A stretch of 64,000 nucleotides of DNA, taken from Glomus cerebriforme (taxonomy: Eukaryota > Glomeromycota > Glomeromycetes > Glomerales > Glomeraceae). The DNA lies in assembly GCA_003550305.1 (NCBI GenBank), contig QKYT01000122.1, positions 36,530-100,529 of the forward strand, read 5' to 3'. Positions 11,801-23,083 of this stretch are shown here, in pieces. The position numbers were made by a program, and so were the translations under genes. Under the pieces are notes generated by a model that saw nothing but the letters and a program-made list of their open reading frames with translations, was not told the DNA's origin and made no database searches. The first letter of the stretch is position 1, and every line of letters starts with the position of its first letter.

Positions 11801-14800
11801 CTTGAGGTATACGGCTAGTTTCAATTGGATAAGCACGAACTCTAACTTCAATTGAACCGTGAGCGCTGATAGAAACACTACCAACTAATGGTGAATTCGA
11901 AAATCTCGATAGGATATCAATTTTGATAAAATTAGAAATATAAGGAGAGAGTTCCATTCCAATTTCGAAACGAATGTCTTTTTCACTTATATTATGAATT
12001 GTGAACCATGCATCACAGGGAAAATCAGATCGAGGGATAGGATGATAAAGAGTAGGCAATACAAGTTCACCCTGAATCAAACGATCAAATTTAAGCTCAA
12101 ATAGAGTAAGTGTAGCTTGTACATGTAAGGTCATTATATTGTGAGGATTATACATGTTTAGAACATTAACATAGAATATTCGTTCGCCAGCAGAAAAATT
12201 TTCAATCCTACGAGGCTTGAGGACTGCTGTTATTATCTGATCAACGAGTGGTTCCACTGTACGTTTCAAAGCAATCACACCTTTGTACTGCGCCTTTGAA
12301 CCGTCATCATTTATTCCTAATATTTCAATACAGTCAGGACTTTGTAATTCATAGTGTAAAGGAATTTCTGACAAATTACGCAAAGTGAATTGAAATTCTG
12401 CCAAAGAATTCGAATGTCTTATTTTTCCAAGATTGATCATAGTCGTGCTTAATTCACCTTTCGGAACACAAAAATTAGCATTTAAATCTATCAATTTTAA
12501 TGTAAGCCCTTGCGTTATATCATTTAAGAGAAGCACGCCTTGAATTTTCACCTTTTTACCATCTTCAATTAACTTTAATTCTTCGTTAGTTAAAGAGTTA
12601 GGCTGAGGACAACTTACATAAAGATGTGCTTTGTAACCAGGTTTCAATTCAACTATAAGTCCACATCTATGAAATGGATCAATTACATTTAACTCTTCAT
12701 TATAATTTTCAATGATCCTTGTATCTCCGAAAGGTCCCCATCTAACCTTAATATCCAAGTCACTTACTGGTCTAATTCGCATAATATCAGTTGATGATTT
12801 GTTACATATTTCAATACAACGTTCATATAACGGAACCACTGTTGCTTGATACCCTTTTTGAATAACAGCTTTGAGATCCAATTTGCTTTCGCTGCTTTCT
12901 GAGTCAGAATCCGTCAATTTAGATTCTGATTCAATAATTGTTGTGGAAATATTCTCCCAGGAAAGTAAAGGCAATTTACCAGAATCCTTTGTGTTTTCAA
13001 TTATCATCGATGTTTTCTCAAGTACAATATGTTTAGTTATAGAACTTTCTTCTCGAGTCAAAAATCCGAGTGTATTATTATCAACAAATAGACGGATTTC
13101 TACTTCAACAACCTGGCCCGTATTGTTTTTATTGGTAACAATAATTTTATCTCTCAAAAGTCCATATTTTGATGTGGTGACTCTAAAATTAATTAAAGCA
13201 ATTGATTTATCTTCTAACTCACTCTCACATGGGGAAATATTAATATCCTTAAGGGACGTAACTTCCTGACTATCACGTTGACAATATTTACATTCCCACC
13301 CATCTAAACTTCCATATGTACGATCTAATAAAATATTTCCGCTAGGACATTCAACTACGTAATCTAATGGTAAACGACTAGACATATTACGAATGGTAAA
13401 AGAGCCATAGAATGTCTCACCGATAGACGTAGTAGACCCAAGTGATATTAGCTTTTCCGATACCGATAATATAGAACGGCCTATTAAAGAAATGAACTTG
13501 ACAGTTTGGGTGATGGCCTCGATTAATTCTGTTTCATCAGATTTCTGCGTAAATGATGAGCGCGTATTTTCTTTTACTTGAACAGAAAATTTAATACCAC
13601 CAATTAATTCGCGACATTCACCATTGGAAATGATATTACGGTCTACAATATTTGTCCCATTTACTGAACTACCCGTTGTTGTTCCTGCGTTAACATTTCT
13701 TCTTGATGTAGGAACTACACTTAATAAATTTGGATGTAGAGCAACCCAGACAGTGGTCACCGATTTTTTTTTTAACAAAGTTTTAGAGACTTGTCCACGT
13801 ATTCCATTTTCGTCAAGAAAAACGGACACTTGCAATGATAAATTACTTTGAGCAGTAATATAAACATCATCATCGGAAATATTTTCTACAATTAAGGGTG
13901 TTACTTGTGAAAATTTCCGCCCGGGATCAACATAGCAATAACCTAAATTTAATTCAGATTGCCCATCATCACGAAGCGATGGAAATCGTAAATATTGGGA
14001 ATAATGTACGTAGCCGTGAAGAACAAAAGTATACTCTACTTTTGTTGCACTATTTCGTACTTGTAATTTGTGAGATTGCTTTCCAACTACTGTGGCAGTA
14101 ACTGAAAAATCTACACGACGAGTTTCTTGAGATGATAATGTCCCATATTTTTGGTTAATTTGAAAAAATGCTCTTTCATCCTCTGAAATAATAATTTCAT
14201 AATCTAATGGATGATTACTTCGATTTGACAATTTAAAGTAATAATTATGACTTTGATTAACCTCAAGTCTTCCTATATCCAATGTCGTCGGTTCCAAAAC
14301 TAAATGCTCAGTTTCAGGCAAAGTTTCCCCGTGTTCTATATGTGAAGAGAATTCTTTGATTGGAGATTTATCGATAAACGCTGAAGAAGTCACATCAAAC
14401 CCTTTTAATGATGGAGAACCAGGAAATTTGCGTAATGTAAACGGGGAAGGTCTTTCTTTAACAATATTTTCTCCGATTTCTGAAACTATTCCTGATAACT
14501 CGGATGTCGAACTTGTCAAACTTGATTCTGACTTGTTTTCACTATTATTAAATATTTCATCTGACGAAGCGCTAGAATGATTATAACAAACTGTAGCTTT
14601 AAAAACGACAGTTTTCATTGCATCTGTATTTTTATGTTCATGAACAAAAATCCGACTAGTAATTGTTTCTTGAGAGGGCCTTTGGGATATATTCTCGGTA
14701 TTTATTGCAATAGCTTTAAAATAAATATAAATAGTTTTTGATGTACGAGGTTCCATAGTAAATATGATTGATGTTGGTGTTTTTTTATATTTGGGAACTT

Positions 14801-17800
14801 CCTTTCCGCTAATTAAATTGGACATATTTGAACGTTTAATCGATAGATCGAAATTTTTGTCAATACGTAAAGCTGGTTTGCTAGAAGTGTGAGCATGTTC
14901 GTTAAGACGTTCAGAATCTTCAAGTGGAGTTTGTTGTCCATCGCTGAGAATATCTGACTTTTCATCCTTGATGAACTCATTATTATTGCCAATTGAAGCA
15001 TCTTCCTCTAATTCATTATAATTATCATCATCCTTTCTTGTTTCACCTCGTCGTAACTTTTCCAACTTTTTCTCTATTTTTTTCACCTTTTCCTCTCGTC
15101 CTTTACGTTTTGCAATCTTCACTTTCCGTTCAAGATTTTCAATTTCTTCTTCTGCTTCTTCACTAAGAAGCCCACTATTTATTGAAGACCCATCATTGTC
15201 TTCCTTAAGTACAAAGCTTAGCTCACCACAACACCATTCAAATTTAAGTTCTTGTGGATCAATGCGAACCTCTAACGTACGAGATAGTTTGTTAGTATTG
15301 ATAATTGTGAAATGCTGAACTTGTGATGCATTTTCATTAATTAAACAAGCCCCAAAATTCATATTCAAAGGCTGGATAAAAAAATTTGATTGTTTCTTTA
15401 TAATAGCCTTAACCGAAATCACCTGATCATTATCTCGATCCTGGATGTTCATGATTTCCAACTTTTCATGAAATTGTCCAGGAAGACTCGGATTAAATGT
15501 AAACTCTATTTCTTTTTTACCATATCCACGAACAACTCCCATATTTCCGGTATTAAACACGATGTAATCTGAAGAAATTGATCCCGATTTTCGAATATAA
15601 TACAATAACGGAACTTCGCTCCGATTTTGTATGAGGATTTTTTTACTTCGACGTTCATTTTTATCCATTATCCCAAAATTTATATTTTTTTGACCTAAAT
15701 CCATAATTGAACTACATATAGTTGTATTAACCATAAGTTCCCTAACAGGAATTTGACTTTGATCACCTCGTAGCAAAACATCAAATTGTGGCTGCTGGAT
15801 TTCTCTATCAAAATCAATAAGACGAATGAAAATTTTAGCATCATATTTCTTTGGTAATCCTTGAATCGTTGGTCTTAATTGTCGCTTTGGCGTAAAGACA
15901 ACAATTATTTGTCTTTCTCCGTTAGGCGGAATTTCTACCATTTTAACAGGAACAATCTGATTATCTCTTATACGATTCTGTAATTCACGTAAAAGAGTCA
16001 TTCGTTTATGAACATAAGCTGCTTCTATAGAAGGCTTTGGAAATAATGGTGGCGAGGTCCCATTATTTTTTTCTAGTATAGCAATGAGTGATTCTATCGG
16101 CATGCTTGATAATGTTTCTTCTTCATTCATATTGGTTGTCTGGCTATTTCCTGAGGAAATATTTATCGAACCATTATTTTTGTTCTCAAAGTCTCTCTTT
16201 TGCAATTTTTCATGAGATAATTTATTCATGTTAATATCGCTTAAATTAATTTGAGTATTATTTAATGTTCTAATACCTTTCACTCTCTTAACTGTAGGAC
16301 TCTTGCCAAGCACAGATGCTTTACTCATTGAGACCTTTAATGGTCGTCTCCTTGGGGATCGCATCATTGAAGAACTTGCTAAATCAAGATAAGATGCACT
16401 TGATAAAGAAGAATCTGATAATGCACTATCAAGCAAGGCATGTGGGCTATGTGATAAACTTGTTTGAATTTTTCCACTAGCATTTAAATTCGCTTTAGCA
16501 ATGTCAATATTAGATCGCTTATTCCCAATAGACTCTAAAAGTTTTTCGCGTCTTTCAAGCTTAGAGGAATTATTTTGTTCATTTTCTCCACTATCAGCCA
16601 TGTTAATATCAGCACAATTTTTTGTAATCGAATGAAGAACTTCGGAGTTGATTGTATCAACACTTTTTATAAGCTTTTGATACATGATTATCTCAGGTAA
16701 TAAAGAAGTTATCTCAAGAACTAAATTCTTTTTACTAATATTATGAATTGTAAATGTTCGAATACTCGGAGAATTTATCACAGTAAGCCCAAAATCAATA
16801 AAATTACCACCAGTGGAGGTCAAAATTCGATAAAATAGGGAATGAAAAGTAACCCGATTCTTGTCAATATTTGTACTTCTAACTTGTATGATTTGATCGT
16901 TATCGCGATTTTGCAAGTTGACAACAGTAATTTGCTTTCGATAATCAACATTAACCTTTCTTGGGTACATATAAAGTTTGACTTCAGTTGATAGTTTTGG
17001 CGGAATAATAATTTCATCCCGGGTGCAATTAAGCACTTTTGAAACAAACTGTAACTCTACACGAGCTGTTAATTCAGATAAGTTAGTGATTTTGACAGGA
17101 GCAGATTTTGGAGTACCAACATCTGTATCTCCAAAATTAACTTCTTTAGGATTTACTTCAATAAAAGAAGTACAACTCCTAGCTCTACATTGAATAATTT
17201 TGCGTTCATGTCCATCTGATCTCACACTGGTAGAACTTGAATTAACAGGTACATATTGTAGAATAATACGAAATGTTCTTCGCGTTAACCGTCCAGCTTT
17301 AAAATCGTTGGCGGATGAATCTTTTTCAGGACGATATGAAACTTGAACCGTTTTCTCTCTTCCGGGTCCAAAAATTACTTCCTCAATTTGAGTAATCTCA
17401 TCTGAAGTTTCCAGTACCAAATTTCCTTTCTCTAAAGTATCTTTAATCATAAATCCCTTTCCAGAATCACTACCTCCCAAAAAACCTTCCATATCTGAAC
17501 CTACAATATTACTGAAGCGATGCCCGCTTGCTAACCTTGATGCTTCTGATTGTGATTCTTTTATATAAGATAATCTTTCTACAGAAGATACTAATCCATC
17601 GATTTCATGAGGCGATTGTGGTCGCGAACTAACTTCGCTACCTATAGAGCTCGTATTAATAGGAGTATTACTAGTAGTCGGTGTACTACCTGAAACGTTT
17701 ACAACATCTTTAAAATGATGATGAAAGGAAGTCATGTCTTCTGCATAATCACTGTTATCCTTTAGATCTATTTTATTACGCTCTATCAAATTGTCTGTTT

Positions 17801-19379
17801 TCAAATGGAATAAAACTTCTGCATTTTCAGCAGAAAAATGAATTTCTAATGGTACTTCACTAACATTCTTTAAAATTAACTGTTGTATACTCCATACTCC
17901 TGCACAACAGTCACCAAAATCTAGAATATTACCACTACTAACGACCAACGATTCTTCTCTTAAAACTGATCTCACAACTGCATGAATTCTGCTTTGTAAA
18001 ATATTTGAAGGATCATTTGCATTCTCAATCTGTAAGTCATAATTAAATTCTCCTATTTCTCTAGGTTTAAATGTGACTCTAATTCTTCTATGGGAATAGC
18101 TTGGTATAGGCTTATCATCTAGTAATTCACCAGTGTCGTAATCCGTGAATTTTAACCAATCTTCACGTTCAAAATTTGACAGATCTACCGTATTTAAAAG
18201 CCAATATAACTCAATTTCGGAACGATTCCATATAGTAAAATCTTTGAAATAAGTACCACCGTTTACACAATCATCAAAATTAATCCCAGTTTCTCCAACA
18301 TCGGTCCACAATACTGAACGACAAACTTTAGAACGAAACTTAACAGTGATCTGATAATCTGCTTTGGAAGAGCTGCTTATCGATTCGATATCACGAGGAG
18401 ATACGGCTTAAATAATACAATGCAGAAAAAATAGAATTTCGGAAAATTTAATAAATTAGCATTAATAAAAATTATAACAAAGTATAAACATCAGACTGAT
18501 CGAACCTTGATCAGTTTCATTTGTTAGGGCCAAAGAGTTAGTACCGTAAGTGGCTGTGCCATCAGTATTAGAAAGCCCAATATTTGATATTTCCATGTTT
18601 TCAGCATCCTGTTGCTTATCGATAATATAGGAAAAAAAGAATAATAGTCCATTGACTTCAAAGAAATCATAAGTTTCATCCTCTTCAGACGATTGTGTGA
18701 AAACATTAGTATTTAACCTTGTTTCATCAATCCCATTGGAAATTCCTGCACTAGATACCCCGATGATATCATTCGTTGAAGAAGGTAAACCTTGATCTTC
18801 CTCAGACCTACGGTTTTTATGATGAACATCTGGCAGAAAGACCAAAATTATCTTTTGTGAACATCCCTGAGGAATAATTACTTCTTCTATATGATTCACG
18901 TAATTAAAAAGTTGGTTGAATTCATGGCCATTCATATTATCACTAAAAGCGCCAGCAGCAGCAGCAGCAACAGTATTCGTTGCAATATTAATTAATGAGC
19001 TATCTAATGAAACATTAAATAATGTGCTATTGTCTTCCTCCGATATAGAAGTTGAATTAAGCTCAGAAGAAGTTAACAACAAATCTGCTTTTTGAGAATC
19101 TATGTCAGGAAGATTTTCATTTTTAAGTTGAAACGCGATTTGCGAACCAAGATTAGAACGTAATTTTACTAATATTGTAGATTGTGAAATATTGCGAATT
19201 TCAAAACGTCTTAGTGCATGAAGACCATTCAAATAAACTTTTTCTAATACAAGACGGCTAGGAATATTCACAAGTTCGAACAACGGTGAGAAAGTTGTCT
19301 GTGAATGATAGTGAGGGACGGAAGTAAATCGTGTAGTATTACTTCCACTCACTGTTTGAGAAAACTGGTCTGTCGACAT
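8847..19379 (-). CDS. Giant ASH/HYDIN-like Ig-fold repeat protein (~3300 aa)
   Basis: Nine exons: 18506-19379, 10680-18406 (7.7 kb, uninterrupted), 10397-10588, 9994-10318, 9672-9925, 9490-9594, 9297-9413, 9112-9230 and 8847-9042, giving about 3302 residues. The sequence is a chain of diverged ASH (ASPM, SPD-2, Hydin) / MSP-like beta domains. The recurring pattern is a hydrophobic-Asp/Asn-Phe/Leu-Gly start, then F.I.N.S..PL.YE: examples are ILDFGDCCAGVWS, EVNFGDTDVGTPK, INFGIMDKNERRS, LDIGRLEVNQSHN, LNLGYCYVDPGRK, INLGKIRHSNSLAE and LDLGQQDLGPTPI; I count at least eleven. A charged Lys/Glu coiled coil lies near residues 1370-1413 and Ser-rich linkers separate domains. No membrane span or enzyme motif is visible, so a scaffold is the likely role (inference). 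Exon 1/2 donor (GTTCGA) is the weakest junction. Such domains mark centrosomal and ciliary proteins; the function here is unknown. Confidence 0.85.
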
Positions 19380-19798
19380 CACTATAGATCTGTTATTATA
19401 TTATTGAAATTCGTAAAAAAGTCAAATCCTTAAAAAATATTAGAGGGGAATATCCTTTTTTTTTTTTGACAAACTTATTTTAAAGGGGAATATGTTAATA
19501 AACAATAAGTCAGGAATTGAGCGTGTAGTATGCTCCGGCTGTACAAACTGTATGTATACGAAACTGCATTGTCTTTTATACCTGACTTTTCATGAGGACA
19601 AATTGAAGTTGTCCTCTAGTGTGAGTTGAGTTTGTTTTTTTCTGTTTAGATTTCAGATTATAGCAGATTTATAATAATGCTGATAATGCAAAAGTTGGTA
19701 TGATCATCATTCATAATTTTTTAAAAATTCTCAAACAATAGTTTTAAGTTTCAATTTTTATCACGCTTCTAATAATTTTTTTTTATTTGCTAAAAATT
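19380..19798. promoter_or_regulatory. Divergent promoter region, giant ASH gene / SGF73
   Basis: 419 bp between the start codons of two head-to-head genes. It includes a T-rich run near 19455 and a more balanced segment around 19510-19620. No specific site is assigned; the promoter role follows from layout only. Confidence 0.45.
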
Positions 19799-21338
19799 AT
19801 GAACAAAGATTGGAAGACTTTAGTTACTACTAATTCATTATCACTCTTTAATAATAATAAAGACGACCCTAAATGGGAACTTCCAACGTTCCGCGTTCCT
19901 TCAGATGTTCCGTCATTAGAGGAGTCAGTTACAGATCCTTCTTCTTGGAAGGAATTTAAAGATGCTACCTTAAACGAAGATTGTATGAAAAGTTAACCTT
20001 TTTTCTCAACATACTTTACAGTAAAATACTAAAATTATGTAATAAATATTTTTTTCGTTTATTTTATTAGTTGACAATGATGATGCAGTATTAGCTTCAA
20101 ATGGAGAAGTTAACGCTCCTTCAACCACCTCTAGGTTTAACTATTATGATATCCTTTGTTTTACTAACAACAAAAAGCTGGAAAATCGTGGCGCAGTAAT
20201 AAATTTCCTTAACCACTTCTAAACATATGAAAACATATGGCTGTAAGCCTTTGAAAGATGAATCAGGTATCGTAAACTGTAACGAATGTTCAAAAAAAAT
20301 TTTGCCACGCGGGTTTATTGATCATTCTGGTATTTTGTACTTTTATTTCTTTTTTCAACGATATTTACGCTGATAATAATGATATATGTTAAATTTGTTA
20401 TTTCTTCATTATAGCTAATTGTGAAAAAATAAAAGCGGACGCGCTTGAAGCTGCTCAAAATGTGGATATATCTACAGAATCGTCAGTTGCTGATTTAGCT
20501 ATCAATAAAAATACAAAAAATTCCACCACAGAAACCTATAATTCAAGTAAGAAACGTAAGAAATCGGTCGAAGGTATGTATATTCTGTTAGTTCCATTCG
20601 TTTTATTTCAATAATTCCTTAAAAACATATATATTGTAATGTAGTTGAAGTAACTGATACTAAAAGACCTAATTCTCCGACGACGGTGGGAGCTAAAACG
20701 TCTCCTGAGAAAAAACAAAAGGTTAAAAAGGAAAAAGAAAAGAAGAAAGGCACAGGACGGCATAAAGGTTATAAATAAGATATCAATTTAACAATAATTT
20801 TTTAAATTCAATATCATATTTTAATATTTGTTCTTAATTTCAATTTAGGACCTATTGACTTGGACAAACAATGTGGAGTAGTTGCACCACCTAACAATAC
20901 ACCTTGTACACGTTCATTGACTTGTAAAAGTCATTCGATGGCCTCTAAACGAGGTGTATTGGGTAGATCGCAATCATATGATATTCTACTTGCTCAATAT
21001 CAGAAAAAGTCTATCGGACGTCCTCAAAGTAGGTTCGCGTAATTTATATAGGAATTATCATAATTTAATATTTGTATTGTCTAATTTATTTCGTCTCGAA
21101 AGATAATGGTGTGCCAAATAATAAGCAAGATAATACAAAGAAAGATGGGAAAGTAGTTATTCCCGAAAAAGATGAGGAGGTAGTCGATTCTGATGAAGAG
21201 GTTGACGCTGTCATGGAAGCGATAATGTATAGTAAACCTCAGCCGCTCGTCACGCGATCGACATCTTACGTTCCACAAAGGAGTGATTACTTCATTTATA
21301 ATGACATTAATGATATTCTTCCAAAAGGAGTTGCTTAA
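19799..21338 (+). CDS. SGF73: SAGA deubiquitinase-module subunit Sgf73 / ataxin-7
   Basis: Sgf73/ATXN7 tethers and activates the Ubp8 deubiquitinase (with Sgf11 and Sus1) within SAGA, acting on H2B-ubiquitin. Seven exons (19799-19991, 20071-20195, 20248-20329, 20415-20573, 20645-20767, 20849-21028, 21103-21338) give 365 residues. The N-terminus starts MNKDWKTLV, like the SWKSL segment of yeast Sgf73. A CNEC...HSANC zinc finger is split across exons 3 and 4, a Lys-rich linker follows, then the SCA7 domain: [43 protein letters not shown]. The acidic C-tail (about residues 288-365) is fungal-variable. Exon 2 is the uncertain part: reading past 20195 meets stops, and the GTAATA donor to the AAG acceptor at 20247 restores frame exactly. 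Convergent with SUS1. Confidence 0.9.
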
Positions 21339-21646
21339 ACTCGTCGAAGTTATATTTTGGATCCCACGGTAGTTTGTGCACACATTAAAAACTAATTACT
21401 TCAAGTAAACTTTATGTAAGTATATATATCATTTTCGAATGATACTTTTTAAATCTTTATTTAATACGTACTTATTATCCTGAATCTAGTACAAAATTAT
21501 TATTCATTTGAAGAATCTTGAAAAAAATCCTATCGAATGGATGCTTGCAGATCATATTTTAAGCAAAATAAGGTAAAGTCTAGTTATAATAGTTCACATC
21601 CAAATTATATGGACTTAATAAATACAAATCACATGAAACCGAATGT

Positions 21647-22225
21647 TTATTTTAAATTTTTCTCAAGTTGAGGTTGAGATATATGTTTGTCCAGAAAACT
21701 TGAGATTTGTTGTAAAATTTCTACCTTTACATCATCTGGAACGGCTTCTATTAATAATTTATCCGATGAAAAAAAGTAAAAGCTGATCGACCATATTAAG
21801 CAATAAATTTTATAAATTATTCAAAAAATATATATAATTTTACCTCGACCATGTGTTAATATAGATTCTTCAAGTTGATCTAATTTAATATTTTCAACTC
21901 CTTCAGTTCTTATCTTATCTAAATTATAAAAAAATTTCAGTTTATTATATAAAAAATTTGTTAATTTGATTAATTCAATACAAACCCACGCAACGTTTTT
22001 TAATTTTATCTTTCCATCCACAATCTCTGAGTCTTTTTGCCAATAATCTTTTTAATCTATTAAATTAAAATAATCTCAATATGCCATACATAAACTTACA
22101 GTTTGATGATAGAAATTTATAAATTTTGCAGAGAAAACAAGTTTATACCTGTTCCTGTCTTGCGTTTCAAGAAATCTGCTTTTAAATTCATTTGCAAGTT
22201 TCTGCTCGTTTTCAGACTCTGACAT
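21647..22225 (-). CDS. SUS1: SAGA/TREX-2 subunit Sus1 / ENY2
   Basis: Small helical protein shared by the SAGA deubiquitinase module and the TREX-2 mRNA-export complex. Four exons (22149-22225, 21986-22056, 21844-21918, 21647-21747) encode 107 residues, about the length of human ENY2 (101). Family features: a first helix ending FLETQDRNRLKRLLAKRLRDCGWKD, then VDKIRTEGVENIKLDQL, THGREAVPDDVK and a final helix EILQQISSFL. The chosen start is the ATG at 22225; an in-frame ATG at 22309 would add 28 residues, very hydrophobic and signal-peptide-like, unexpected for a nuclear protein, so I treat it as 5' UTR. Three short introns in so small a gene recall the intron-rich SUS1 of yeast. Tail-to-tail with SGF73, head-to-head with ATP14. 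Confidence 0.92.
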
Positions 22226-22409
22226 TGCACATGAAAAAAGTACTAACAATATAAAAACTAATAGTGGAGAATGTAATACGGTTCCTTTATTATTAAAATT
22301 TATCGTCATGTGACATTGACCTTATCCTACACATCGTTCTACAATACATTTTTTTTCTGTCGGTTGCATTTCAGATTATGGACTTTTTGACTCGGATTAA
22401 ATCCAAAAA

Positions 22410-22982
22410 ATGAATTCGTTGACTTCGAGATATTTAAGACAAACCTTTTGTTTGTCACGACCTATACCAATTGTGCGTAATTTTACTTCTGGACCAGTGA
22501 AAGGTAATGTAATTTATTATGAATATTATGAATTTCATAAAATTTTTTATAATAGATTCTTTTTAATCTTGTAAATCATAGATAAAATTGATATCATTCA
22601 GAATTTATACATAAAGGAGCTAAAGTCTTATAAGCCTACTCAAGCGGTAATTAAAAATAACAATTTTATTTCATTTGATAGTCCATTAACACTACTTTCA
22701 TTTATTAAAAGGCAGCTGGCTCAGAAGTTGGTCAAGTTAAAGAACTAAGGTTACCTGTTACCCCCGAGGTAACCGATCTTTATTCATCATAATTAAAATA
22801 AAATAATTATATTCTAATTCTAATTAATTGTATTGATAAAGCCACCAAAAATAGACGAAGATATTTCTTCAGAATTGGCAGCCTATGAAGCTGAAGAACT
22901 TCCGCCACTTGAAAAAAATATTGTAACTGAATCATTTGAAAAACAGTTATTAGTTGAAGAAGAAGCTGTTCATGCTCATTAA
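22410..22982 (+). CDS. ATP14: Mitochondrial F1Fo-ATP synthase subunit h
   Basis: Subunit h of the peripheral stalk region of mitochondrial ATP synthase. Four exons (22410-22503, 22582-22646, 22712-22768, 22842-22982) encode 118 residues. The N-terminus is a classic matrix-targeting stretch (MNSLTSRYLRQTFCLSRPIP, basic and hydroxylated, no acids). The mature part has DIIQNLYIKELKSYKP, the conserved family core, then an acidic, Pro/Glu-rich C-terminus ending EEEAVHAH, as in other fungal Atp14. ATG at 22410 is the first in frame and gives the presequence. Only 184 bp separate it from the SUS1 start on the other strand, so the two probably share a promoter. Confidence 0.88.
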
Positions 22983-23083
22983 ATATAAAAAAACATTATT
23001 ATGTAGTATTTTTCATTAAAAATTTAAGAGAAGGAAATCTCTTGATTTTTTTTAACTTTATTAAATTAAGTGATATTATTTTC

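Noticed and set aside
11338..17193. Plus-strand and alternative-frame ORFs inside the giant gene
   Set aside because: Shadows of the 7.7-kb minus-strand coding exon.
20134..20177. Extra intron in SGF73 exon 2 (TACTAAC-like branch site followed by AAAAAG)
   Set aside because: Removing it puts the downstream exon out of frame with the zinc finger; kept as exon, with doubt noted.
20196..20247. In-frame stops suggesting SGF73 is a pseudogene
   Set aside because: A GTAATA donor at 20196 and AAG acceptor at 20247 form a normal short intron and restore the zinc-finger frame.
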